Origin: JBEKZQ01 sp049509675
Lineage (GTDB): Bacteria; Planctomycetota; Planctomycetia; Pirellulales; Thermoguttaceae
DNA: 23,375 bases
NCBI GenBank assembly: GCA_049509675.1
Contig: JBEKZQ010000105.1
Location: 1-23,375 of the forward strand
Reading direction: 5' to 3'
Shown: in pieces, positions 9,401 through 15,631 of the stretch
Position numbering within the stretch: position 1 is the stretch's first letter
Layout: each line of letters opens with the position of its first letter
Made by a program: the position numbers and the translations under genes
The notes under the pieces: generated by a model
Told to the model about the DNA's origin: nothing
Seen by the model: the letters and a program-made list of their open reading frames with translations, nothing else
The model's database searches: none

Positions 9401-9584
9401 GGGCAAGCCGCCCTCGACGCATGACGACTACCAGATCGAGATTCTCGTCATGCAACTCTACGGCATCACGCAATCGATGTGCCGGCGGATTTTCGACGTG
9501 CTGCACGATGTGCAACGACTGCGGGTCATCCGCGAGATGAGCATTGCCGAGCCCGACATGCTCCTGGACGCACTGCCGGAGTAA
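6441..9584 (+). CDS. Single-chain Type IIG restriction endonuclease / adenine methyltransferase
   Basis: This 1047-residue enzyme combines cleavage and N6-adenine methylation. An N-terminal PD-(D/E)xK nuclease-like region carries GND-VPM-EAK (D101, E105, K107). A helical linker follows. The methyltransferase core has GTFYTPQSV, the AdoMet motif I DPACGSGHF (435-443) and the catalytic NPPW (589-592). The C-terminal part (about 700-1040) is a TaqI-like target-recognition region with ALNSRTMLYRYYM. Inside it is a Cys4 zinc ribbon, C787-x2-C790-x18-C809-x2-C812. Length and domain order fit the Eco57I/COG1002 group. There is no separate specificity subunit, helicase or BREX partner beside it, so it probably acts alone as a defence enzyme. 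The start is fixed by GGAGG at 6431-6435. Recognition sequence unknown. PglX-like methyltransferase is the main alternative, but PglX lacks the N-terminal nuclease motif. Confidence 0.94.
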   Translation: MSDPVLNCLFRRQDVEAVARRLSDAGAALLHTREFRAACEGLERKRISGEANTREKIIEPILYEILGFNHSENDAEHAVNHAGAGGSAGAVEYFFHIGGNDVPMEAKAWGKSLDKKDASNRSPVRQGWDYAGLSNCRWFVVTNGTEWRLYKTQLKGSESPLSACERYFLGDLIENRSEFLRFYATFRRAAFLPDRDGVCPLDELRKQSEEWQEAISEAIYDKLVESRLVLFRAVQSQLPDRPQSQINEAVVRLLFRIMFIRFAEDTPLLPKAFLAREIIERFEQDKKWGQEATLYGYLQQYFAWLDGRKENQFSVYPYDGALFDPDPVLDDPQLRIDDGLFKDVLVKLSKEAMGRAIDYSQINPRILGNIYERFLGYVIEIKERRLDPQVSRDTRRKEGTFYTPQSVTKFLVEHAVDEALARLPGRKPWELVCLDPACGSGHFLVEYVNYVAARCEELDDRRSYPQWKRYVTQHGVFGVDKDSTAAMLTKLSLWINSAMQDEPFVTIDTHIKCGNSLVCGTPPGFRLANFEKKAYPEKFRELKRLRKELAELESRAASDGSLFTGAEVLDIEFAEVFEEQGGFDLVVGNPPWGADLTEIRQYLDGAPFALAHGQYDSYELFIELGRRLLRAGGMFGFIIPDSITLPEHEPLRRMLLDQTALTRLVRAGEGIFPSVFRAAFFLCFANQPPPPEQPIRVATLRKNDRRLLEEDTLFHRSRKIAEIVEENGHDVEQSRFRANPRYEVDILAKGIDTPVVARIDEPRIDWESLTEKGRGVEIGKSGEVLQCPFCYQWDNVPRKVKGVWRRKTCRHCGREFTFDDAAKREVIIAEKPRGKHWKPIIPGEAVNRYAIGDVKYIDTSKDGINYKAAEFYQGKRILLRQTGVGIYATIDQSGALTNQSVFTWKIRPEPQADCSRYRLEYILGALNSRTMLYRYYMKSGDTEWRSFPRWTQELVQELPIRAIDFSQPREAKLHDEIADRVAAVLATGKPPSTHDDYQIEILVMQLYGITQSMCRRIFDVLHDVQRLRVIREMSIAEPDMLLDALPE

Positions 9585-9755
9585 CTGCCGGAGAATGTAG
9601 ATGGGTCAAGGTCGCGTAAGCCTATGGTGGGTCTCGCAAACCGACCAACCGTTGCACAGCGCTGTGTCACAAAGCCGTAAGTTGATAAGCGACCGAAGAC
9701 CCGGGGAGAACCACGGTTTGCTCGACGCCACCCTACAGTTCATGAATAATCCGGG

Positions 9756-11096
9756 CTATCGCCAGTGAACGGCGGGCGTGGGTTGGTAGTCGATTGCTAC
9801 GTGGCGGCCGGCGGCGGCGATCGACATCCGCGCCGCCTCGATGACCAACTCGTTGATGAAACTATTGGCGGGCGTGGCCAGAATCCCCCGGCGGTCGATC
9901 TCCTCCAGCACCTCCTGCCGGCGTGCCAGCGCCTGGCCCCCGGCCAGGCCGGCGGCCGCATCCTCGACCCGCTTCGCCGCGGCCACGATGGCACGGATCG
10001 AATCGTATCCATAGCCCACCGGGCGCAGGCCGGCCCCTTCCCACGGGACCAGCCGAAAATAATCGGGGCTGACGAAGCGGAAAGCGGCCCCCGCGCGGCG
10101 GTCGACATAGGCGTGGCTGACGCCGCGAAACTGGTCGTCGTGCCGCAGCATCGCCCCGCAGTCCGACCCTTCGCAAAACATGCACAGTCCCTGGTCGTTC
10201 GTGCCGGGGCCCTCGTCGGGATAGCCCAGGCCGTTGAGCACGCTCAGCACGGCGCCATTCTCCCAGAGCACCTGGCCGGCCGACCAGAGGTAGCCCACGT
10301 TGCCGTTGGGAAAGCTGCCTTCCACGCCGCGCACCGAGACCTCGACGGGCCGCAGACCCGTGATGAAATACACCAGGTCCACGTAGTGGCAGCCGACGTA
10401 GGTGAACGGATCGCTGTTGCCCTTGACGAACCAGTTCTGGAAGTTCGAGCGGCGGTAATAATACGGCTCGATCATCTTGGCCTCGCCGCAGGCGAAGCGG
10501 CCCAAGCGGCCGCGGCGATACTGGCCGCGCGCGTCCAGCGAACGCCGGTCGAAGCGCTTGTGGTACTCCACTCCCACCAAAAGTCCCCGCCCGCGCGCCA
10601 GCCGCTCGATCTCGGCCGCCTGGGCGTACCGGAGCACCAAGGGCTTGACGGTCAGCACGTGCTGGTCGTGCTCCAGCGCTGTGCGGATCACCGCATCGTG
10701 GAGTTGATCGGGCACGGCCACAACCACCAGTTGCCGGGGCGGCAGGGCGGCGATCGCCTCCTTATACAACTCGGGCTGCAACGTCTCCGGCGGCTTGTCC
10801 AAGGCCGGCAGCGGCTCGAACGCCTGACCGGGGAAGGCCTCGGCCAGTTCCGCGTCTTCCGCCAAAGCGCAGAGCGGGGCCGAGCTCAGGGCACAGACCT
10901 GCAGCGCGCCGACCAAGCCCTGCCGCTGCAGATGATAGAGCGACGGCAGGATCTGGTCGCGCGTGATCATGCCCCCGCCGACCACGAGGATCTTGGAACC
11001 GGCCGAGACACAAGCGGGGGACTGTCCCGATTTTCGTTCGTCCTCGCAGGGGACGCCGAAAATGGGACTGTCCCCTTCCTCGATGTGCTGGCTCAT
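9756..11096 (-). CDS. Gfo/Idh/MocA-family oxidoreductase
   Basis: The protein has 446 residues. A Rossmann nucleotide-binding segment (KILVVGGGMITRD, about 35-47) and a VKP motif (150-152, in place of the usual EKP) followed by GVEYHKRFD mark the NAD(P)-dependent Gfo/Idh/MocA sugar dehydrogenase family. The C-terminal half is the alpha/beta substrate domain, with an unusual Cys cluster (CMFCEGSDC, about 310-318). Its ATG overlaps the stop of the upstream aminotransferase (ATGA at 11093-11096), indicating translational coupling and a shared pathway. Residues about 8-27 (GDSPIF to GQSP) are encoded by an inserted palindromic repeat, so the Rossmann fold begins unusually late. The likely reaction is oxidation or reduction of a polyol, sugar or cyclitol; the substrate is unknown. 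Confidence 0.9.
   Translation of the reverse strand: MSQHIEEGDSPIFGVPCEDERKSGQSPACVSAGSKILVVGGGMITRDQILPSLYHLQRQGLVGALQVCALSSAPLCALAEDAELAEAFPGQAFEPLPALDKPPETLQPELYKEAIAALPPRQLVVVAVPDQLHDAVIRTALEHDQHVLTVKPLVLRYAQAAEIERLARGRGLLVGVEYHKRFDRRSLDARGQYRRGRLGRFACGEAKMIEPYYYRRSNFQNWFVKGNSDPFTYVGCHYVDLVYFITGLRPVEVSVRGVEGSFPNGNVGYLWSAGQVLWENGAVLSVLNGLGYPDEGPGTNDQGLCMFCEGSDCGAMLRHDDQFRGVSHAYVDRRAGAAFRFVSPDYFRLVPWEGAGLRPVGYGYDSIRAIVAAAKRVEDAAAGLAGGQALARRQEVLEEIDRRGILATPANSFINELVIEAARMSIAAAGRHVAIDYQPTPAVHWR
11016..11076. repeat. Palindromic GGGACTGTCCC element within the oxidoreductase gene
   Basis: GGGGACTGTCCC at 11017-11028 and GGGACTGTCCCC at 11064-11075 bracket inner arms GATTTTCG and CGAAAAT. The same architecture recurs at 12632-12692 with a different centre. 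This copy lies wholly inside the oxidoreductase reading frame, near its start, and keeps the frame open. Confidence 0.85.
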
Positions 11097-12457
11097 CGTA
11101 AGACCTCCGAAATTGCTTCTTCCAGGACTGCGATCCCTTCACGCAACGGCTCTTCGCTCACCACTAGCGGCGGAGCGATCTTGACCGACGCCCCGGCATA
11201 GCCGACCGGTGCGAACAGCATGAGCCCCTTCTCCACGCAGCAGCGCACGATGTTGCCGGCCGTTTGCGGATCGGGCTCGATTCCGCCCGGCTTGACCATG
11301 TGCAGGGCGGCCACCAGCCCTTTGCCGTGAACGGCGCCGACGTGCTCGGCAAAACGCCGGCCCACGCGATGGAGCTCGGGCTGCAGGATCTGGCCCATTT
11401 CCCGCGCGCGGTCGACCAGCTTCTCGTCGCGAATCACGCGCAGGTTGGCCAGCGTCGCCGCCACGCACACGGGATTGCCCGTGTGCGTCGAGGTCATCGC
11501 GCCGGGCGGGTAAAGGTCCATTACCTCAGGCCGGCCGATGACCGCCGAGATCGGCAGCCCGCTGGAAATCCCCTTGCCGCAGCAGAACAGGTCCGGCGTG
11601 ACGCCGTAGTGCTCGAAGCCCCAATAGGTTCCCGTGCGGCCGAAACCGGCTTGCACCTCGTCGAAGATCAGCAGCGCCCCGTGCTCATCGCACCAGGCAC
11701 GCAGTTTCTGCACGTACTCCGGCGGGGCGAAACTGGCGTTGCCGCCCTGGTAGGTCTCGGTCATGACGCCGGCCACGCGCCGGCCGCTCACGCCCTGTGC
11801 CTCCAGCGCCTTGAGGAAGCCCTCGAAACTCGTGTCGCGGTCGCGGAAGCCGTCGGGAAACGGCGCCTGCAGCATGTCGGCGTCGAGGTTTACGATCCAG
11901 TCCTTCAGGGCGGGGATGCCGCCGGCCATCTGCGCACCCAGGGTGCGACCGTGAAACGCCCGCTGGAACGTGACGATCGTGATCTTTTCCCGCCCGTGGG
12001 TGCGGATGCCCCATGTGCGGGCCAGCTTGATGGCGCATTCGCACGCTTCGGCGCCAGTGGTCAGCAGAAAAACCTTGGAAAGCCCGGGCGGCGACACCCG
12101 CGCCAACTCGGCCACCAGTTCCGCCCGCAACTCCGAAGGAAAGCAGTAATTATGAATCAGCCCGTGGTTGACCTGCTCCAAAATGGCCTGGCAGATCCGC
12201 GGGTGTGCATGACCGGCGTTCGTGACCAGCACGCCCGAGGACCAGTCCAGCCACATATTCCCCCAGCGGTCGTAGACCTGGATGCCTTCGGCCCGATCCC
12301 ACAGCACGGGCGGCTGCCCGCCCATCGAGCGCGGCTCGTGCCGGGCCAGTTCCTCCAGGATGGGGATCGACTCGGGCACCGGAATGGGCGTGGCGATCCG
12401 CCGGTATTTTGTTTGAACTTGGGGGACGTTTTTGGGTTTCAGTTCACTTACTGCCAT
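11093..12457 (-). CDS. Class III PLP-dependent aminotransferase
   Basis: The 454-residue protein has the full class III (fold type I, subgroup II) signature. TTGAEACECAIKLAR (133-147) is the phosphate-binding turn. The LIFDEVQAGFGRTG stretch holds D266, which contacts the PLP ring nitrogen. CCGKGISSGLP holds the Schiff-base lysine K295, and STHTGNPV follows at 323-330. Relatives include ornithine, 4-aminobutyrate and acetylornithine aminotransferases. Substrate specificity cannot be read from sequence, and no arginine, GABA or biotin genes are nearby. The downstream Gfo/Idh/MocA gene overlaps it by 4 nt, which suggests that a keto compound made or used by that dehydrogenase is the amino acceptor or product. 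The ATG at 12457 has no good Shine-Dalgarno next to it. A near-perfect AAAGGAGG lies about 150 nt away, on the far side of an inserted element. Confidence 0.94.
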   Translation of the reverse strand: MAVSELKPKNVPQVQTKYRRIATPIPVPESIPILEELARHEPRSMGGQPPVLWDRAEGIQVYDRWGNMWLDWSSGVLVTNAGHAHPRICQAILEQVNHGLIHNYCFPSELRAELVAELARVSPPGLSKVFLLTTGAEACECAIKLARTWGIRTHGREKITIVTFQRAFHGRTLGAQMAGGIPALKDWIVNLDADMLQAPFPDGFRDRDTSFEGFLKALEAQGVSGRRVAGVMTETYQGGNASFAPPEYVQKLRAWCDEHGALLIFDEVQAGFGRTGTYWGFEHYGVTPDLFCCGKGISSGLPISAVIGRPEVMDLYPPGAMTSTHTGNPVCVAATLANLRVIRDEKLVDRAREMGQILQPELHRVGRRFAEHVGAVHGKGLVAALHMVKPGGIEPDPQTAGNIVRCCVEKGLMLFAPVGYAGASVKIAPPLVVSEEPLREGIAVLEEAISEVLR

Positions 12458-12464
12458 GATCGTT

Positions 12465-12606
12465 CTAGTGGTCTGTCCAACCTGAGTTTACGGGTGCCAC
12501 GGTTGGCTTGTCCAACCGTGTTTCCAGCACTGCTGGGCAAGCCGGGCACCGACCGGAAGTTGGTCGTGGCACCCAACCGGTAATTTCAAAATGGACAGAC
12601 GACTAG
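12465..12606. mobile_element. 142-bp MITE-like element with 15-bp terminal inverted repeats
   Basis: CTAGTGGTCTGTCCA (12465-12479) and TGGACAGACGACTAG (12592-12606) match as inverted repeats at 14 of 15 positions. Nested inside are GGGTGCCAC (12492-12500) with GTGGCACCC (12566-12574), a hairpin CACGGTTGG/CCAACCGTG (12498-12520) and CCAGCA/TGCTGG (12524-12536). There is no coding capacity. The terminal CTAG on both sides could be a target duplication or part of the repeat. The element ends 7 nt from the aminotransferase ATG. Confidence 0.7.
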
Positions 12607-12608
12607 CA

Positions 12609-12616
12609 CCTCCTTT
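12609..12616 (-). promoter_or_regulatory. Displaced Shine-Dalgarno sequence AAAGGAGG
   Basis: The minus strand reads GGAAAGGAGGTG directly before the 142-bp element. Joining both flanks around a single CTAG would put AAAGGAGG 13 nt before the aminotransferase ATG. As it stands the two are about 150 nt apart and no other start codon follows the motif at usable distance, so it looks like a stranded ribosome-binding site. Confidence 0.5.
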
Positions 12617-12631
12617 CCGTAATCGTTCACG

Positions 12632-12692
12632 GGGGACTGTCCCAATTCTCGCCTGTCATGCGTCGCATGGCCGCGAAAATGGGACTGTCCCC
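12632..12692. repeat. Palindromic GGGACTGTCCC element, second copy
   Basis: GGGGACTGTCCC (12632-12643) and GGGACTGTCCCC (12681-12692) bracket an interior with AATTCTCG and CGCGAAAAT. Same family as the copy inside the oxidoreductase gene at 11016-11076, but here it is intergenic. Confidence 0.85.
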
Positions 12693-12711
12693 TTTGGCCG
12701 GCACTACCAAT

Positions 12712-12755
12712 AAAAAAACTCCGAACCGGACCGACCCGGCATTTCGGGTTGTCGG
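12712..12755 (-). terminator. Weak terminator-like hairpin with T7 tract
   Basis: On the minus strand a GC-rich stem (CCGAC with GTCGG, inner CCG/CGG, 12731-12755) is followed by a short TCCG/CGGA stem and seven T residues (12718-12712). It could end minus-strand transcription coming from the beta-helix gene about 480 nt upstream. The T-tract is separated from the main stem, so the call is tentative. Confidence 0.3.
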
Positions 12756-12895
12756 CCTGGCCCAGAGTGCTCGTTGACGCTGACAGTGCCGCTACGGATG
12801 CCAGCGAGCGCCAAATTGTGCGTTGCGGCCCCCACGGCCGTACGCCAATCAGTATACTCCGCGGCAATCGGGATGCAAGGCCGGATGCCGGTTTC

Positions 12896-13051
12896 CGTCG
12901 CGTAGCGACGCTGCGACGGTAGACGTGGGTTTCAACCCACGGTCGATGCACCGCCCGTGTAATTATTCGTCGCGTAGCGACGACCGGACATCTTCTGCGG
13001 TCTTCGTCCCGTAGGGACGGCTGACAATAGCCCAGCGATTCATCGCTGGGC
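12896..13051. repeat. Cluster of five short hairpin repeats
   Basis: In order: CGTCGC-GTA-GCGACG (12896-12910), CGTGGGTT-TC-AACCCACG (12924-12941), CGTCGC-GTA-GCGACG again (12968-12982), CGTCCC-GTA-GGGACG (13005-13019) and GCCCAGCGAT-TC-ATCGCTGGGC (13030-13051). All stems are perfect. The shared GTA loop and regular spacing resemble REP/BIME-type clusters. There is no credible coding region here; an open minus-strand frame across 12586-13062 merely translates these repeats. Confidence 0.8.
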
Positions 13052-13236
13052 GCGAGCTCCAATCCAGAGCCAATAGTGCTTGGGTTTGAAATAGTGAACG
13101 GCTGCCGCCCACGAAAGAACGAAGACCGGAAATCCGAAAGCCAACATGCAGCACGCGCCTATGAACTCCATGCTTGTTGTCCCTTGTTAAGCCCGCGCAG
13201 GTCAGGCAAGCCGTGCCTGGCAGCCCGCCGTTGCCG

Positions 13237-15093
13237 TCACGGTCCAGCCCCCGCGCCTGCCGTGGCCGTGAAATTGGCCGTCAGGGCGCAGTTGCCGGTA
13301 ATCGTCAGCGAGGTCGACGCCGAGGAAACGTTGGTCACGGAACCGCCGCTGACGGTCCAGCCGCCGAAGGCGTAGCCGGTGGCCGACGTGGCCTGGATCT
13401 GGAGCACATCGCCGGCGTTGTAGCCGCCGGCGTAAGGACCGCTGGTCACCGTTCCCGCGCCCGACGGCTGGGCGGCCGCCCTCAGACTGTAGAACGGCAA
13501 CGTGTTGGACAGTGCGCCGCGATTGGGCCGGAGGCCATAGGGCACGCCGCTGATGTCGGCCGGCACGCATTGCATCGGCGTGCCCGTGCCGTAGGCCGGC
13601 GACGACGGCAGAATATGAAAGTCGTAGGCCGGCGCATTGGCGTACCTCGCGTTGCCCGTGGTCGAGTTGGCGCCGGCTGGAATAACGGAGCCATAGACGC
13701 TCTCGTCGACGACGTGATTGTGGTCGATGGTCAGGCAGTTCGGCGGGAGGCTGGAGAGGCTGTAGCCGCTGGTCATCGAATCGAAAAGACAGTTCTCGGC
13801 GGCGACCGGGCCGCCGGTGATCCGCGTGCGCCAGTACCAGGTCTGAGTGACTTCGGTTACGTGCAGGAACAGGATGTTCGACAGATAGCTGCCGAATTGG
13901 CTGAGGCCGCCGCCACGCTTGCCATCGGCAGTGAGGGGCTGCTGGATGAGCACGTTGACATAGGCCGAATTGATCTCCTCGCCTGTTGACAGTCCCTGGG
14001 CTTTGATGTCGTACCCGCTGCAGTTGTACAGGATGACGTCATGGTTCCAATTAGGCGGCTTCACGGGGTTGGCCGCCGGGCAGTAGTCGGGATGGGCCCC
14101 GGTCGGGCCGGGATCGATGTCGTTGACGGAACAGTTGACGACCAGCCCGTCATGGGCCCAAAAGGCGTGGGCAGCGATCGTGCGGACCTGATGGCCGCGG
14201 ACCAGTGTCTGAACCCCCGGGCCCTTGCACATTTGCGTCGTCAAGCCGCCGGTAACGTAGACGGCGGCGAACCCGCCGCCAAACGGCTGCGTCTGACCGC
14301 CGACCCAGCGGCCCTGCTTATTGTAGAACTTGCAGTTGTCGGTCCAAGTCACCGCGCCTGTGTTGTCGGCCAGGCACGTCGCGTATCCCGTGCTCACGTT
14401 GGAGTCCGTGTAGAACGACACGTTCGTCCATTTCAGACGCTGCGTGCGGGGCGAACCGGGGGCGATCTGGACGTCGTCGCGGGCCACGCCCGGAGCCGCC
14501 TGAATGGTCGTCCAGTACAAGTTGATATGACTCCCGCCCGGGCTGTTGGCAGTGTAATTTCCGGCCTGAAGGTTGATCGTCCCGCCGGCCGGCGTACTCT
14601 GTACGGCCTTGAGGATCGTCTTGTATGGACTGTTTTGCGTACCGGCGTTGGCGTCGCTGCCGTTGACCGCGTCAACCCACTTGACCGCCGTCGAGCCCAG
14701 CGTGCCGTGGCTGTTGGCGTAGAAGTTCAGCGACGGCAGATCGTAGGTCACGGCCTTGGCCTCCAGCGGGATGATCCGGGCGTCGATCGTCAGCGGCCCG
14801 TCGGGATAGAGCGACGGCTTGAGAGTGAACCAGAACTCCCAGACGTTGGACTGATCGTTGTAGGTTGGATTGAGGGCCGTGCTCACCAGCGTGCCCTTGA
14901 CGCGGAACTCGACCTTCACGCCGCTAAGGTGAAATGCGATTACACCCACCTTAAAGGGCGTGGTCAGGAGTTGGTCGGGGACGACGTCCCAGCGGGCGAC
15001 GGCCCGGAAACCCGCGGAGGCCGAGCGTGCCGCCAAAGCCGCGGTGCAAAGGACCACAAGACCGACCGACACTCGCCGCAATGAATGGCTCAT
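13237..15093 (-). CDS. Exported beta-helix protein with C-terminal InlB-type repeat
   Basis: The chosen start at 15093 (MSHSLRRVSVGLVV) gives 618 residues and is preceded by a G-rich AAGGGGGGG ribosome-binding stretch. Residues 1-27 are a signal peptide ending ARSASA-G. Residues about 30-125 look like a beta-sandwich. From WVDAVNGSDANAGTQNSPYK (about 139-158) begins a pectate-lyase-like right-handed beta-helix, with the ILKAVQSTPAGGTINLQAGNY pattern typical of the first coil and many Asn/Gly-rich turns after it. The last 80 residues (GAGTVTSGPYAGGYNAGD, YAFGGWTVSGG, NCALTANFTA) form a divergent InlB B-repeat of the kind found in surface proteins. Likely an extracellular polysaccharide-binding or -degrading protein. 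Catalytic residues are not identifiable. No PEP-CTERM or dockerin sorting tail is present. The longer open frame to 15405 runs through repeats and is rejected. Confidence 0.85.
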   Translation of the reverse strand: MSHSLRRVSVGLVVLCTAALAARSASAGFRAVARWDVVPDQLLTTPFKVGVIAFHLSGVKVEFRVKGTLVSTALNPTYNDQSNVWEFWFTLKPSLYPDGPLTIDARIIPLEAKAVTYDLPSLNFYANSHGTLGSTAVKWVDAVNGSDANAGTQNSPYKTILKAVQSTPAGGTINLQAGNYTANSPGGSHINLYWTTIQAAPGVARDDVQIAPGSPRTQRLKWTNVSFYTDSNVSTGYATCLADNTGAVTWTDNCKFYNKQGRWVGGQTQPFGGGFAAVYVTGGLTTQMCKGPGVQTLVRGHQVRTIAAHAFWAHDGLVVNCSVNDIDPGPTGAHPDYCPAANPVKPPNWNHDVILYNCSGYDIKAQGLSTGEEINSAYVNVLIQQPLTADGKRGGGLSQFGSYLSNILFLHVTEVTQTWYWRTRITGGPVAAENCLFDSMTSGYSLSSLPPNCLTIDHNHVVDESVYGSVIPAGANSTTGNARYANAPAYDFHILPSSPAYGTGTPMQCVPADISGVPYGLRPNRGALSNTLPFYSLRAAAQPSGAGTVTSGPYAGGYNAGDVLQIQATSATGYAFGGWTVSGGSVTNVSSASTSLTITGNCALTANFTATAGAGAGP

Positions 15094-15133
15094 CCAAGAC
15101 CCCCCCTTGCATGATTGGAAATCCATGCCAGCC

Positions 15134-15163
15134 ATCTTACCCACTACCGACACTGCTGAACAA
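15134..15163 (-). promoter_or_regulatory. Weak candidate promoter for the beta-helix gene, overlapping a repeat
   Basis: On the minus strand TTGTTC and TAAGAT are 18 nt apart, which would start transcription about 34 nt before the gene. The -35 half lies inside the repeat that starts near 15151. The match is poor (3 of 6 and 4 of 6). Confidence 0.22.
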
Positions 15164-15344
15164 GCCGGCAGTGGCAATCCACGGGAGAACTGCAAAGTCC
15201 GGAATTCTTCAGGTCGCCGGTCCGCCCGGCACACCAGCCCGAAGTGCCAGCGAGGGATTTCCGACGATTCTCCCTCGCTTGCGCGTCGGGCTGGTGTTGT
15301 GCATTGCGACTTTGCAGTTCTCCTGTGGCAAGCCGGCAGTGGCA
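15151..15344. repeat. Nested repeat: direct repeats flanking two concentric inverted repeats
   Basis: The outer 16-bp direct repeat CAAGCCGGCAGTGGCA occurs at 15161-15176 and 15329-15344. Inside is a perfect 16-bp inverted repeat, GGAGAACTGCAAAGTC (15184-15199) with its complement at 15308-15323. At the centre is a third palindrome: ACACCAGCCCG (15231-15241) with CGGGCTGGTGT (15287-15297), and inner arms GCGAGGGA (15250-15257) with TCCCTCGC (15271-15278). The central unit resembles a repeat common in planctomycete genomes. Confidence 0.85.
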
Positions 15345-15433
15345 CCCGGCGGCTCGGCAAGCGGCCTGCCAAAGTGGCAGATCCGCTCGATGATTCCGAG
15401 TCCAATTTGCCAACCCTGGCGGTTTCGGGGATT

Positions 15434-15462
15434 TTGCAAGGACCGGGGCTATTCCATAAATC
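15434..15462 (+). promoter_or_regulatory. Candidate sigma70-type promoter for groES-groEL
   Basis: TTGCAA (15434-15439) and TAAATC (15457-15462) are separated by 17 nt, about 165 nt before the groES start. The local AT-rich stretch after it supports melting. Pattern match only; a heat-shock sigma site elsewhere is not excluded. Confidence 0.3.
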
Positions 15463-15631
15463 TTTTCTGTGGTTGGCTTTGCATCTGCGGCGTATTTTTT
15501 GGCGCGCAGATTGCTATTGCTCGCCTGCCAAGCGCACGCGCTCCAGCAGCTTTGGCAGACTCGTGTCCCCACGTGGCCCGACAATTCTCCCCCCGACAGT
15601 CTATTCCCTCAAAGAGTTCCGGAGGCATGGC

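Larger units (their letters stand above)
12700..13236. other. Repeat-rich intergenic island between aminotransferase and beta-helix genes
   Basis: Apart from the terminator-like hairpin and the five-hairpin cluster, this stretch has no gene I can support. A further small inverted repeat, CAGGCA with TGCCTG, lies at 13203-13219 next to the end of the beta-helix gene. AT content rises locally (about 12710-12720 and 13060-13190) compared with the neighbouring genes. Confidence 0.6.
15094..15631. other. Divergent intergenic region between beta-helix gene and groES
   Basis: This stretch of over 500 bp holds no gene. It contains a nested repeat structure (15151-15344) and a candidate promoter for groES (15434-15462). 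I looked for a CIRCE operator (TTAGCACTC with its inverted GAGTGCTAA) in the 280 nt before groES and found none, so HrcA control of this groESL copy is not supported. Open frames across it translate repeats. Confidence 0.65.

Noticed and set aside
6441..9584. BREX PglX interpretation of the methyltransferase
   Set aside because: The N-terminal nuclease motif and the absence of any BREX partner genes on either side favour a stand-alone Type IIG enzyme.
9765..12583. Long plus-strand frames opposite the oxidoreductase and aminotransferase (478 and 439 codons)
   Set aside because: Both minus-strand genes have full catalytic motifs; the plus-strand products look like random His/Arg/Gln-rich sequence.
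12586..13062. 158-codon minus-strand frame in the repeat island
   Set aside because: Its sequence is mostly the translation of the GGGACTGTCCC element and the five-hairpin cluster; no protein family is recognisable.
15350..15631. CIRCE heat-shock operator before groES
   Set aside because: I searched by eye for TTAGCACTC and GAGTGCTAA or close variants and found none.
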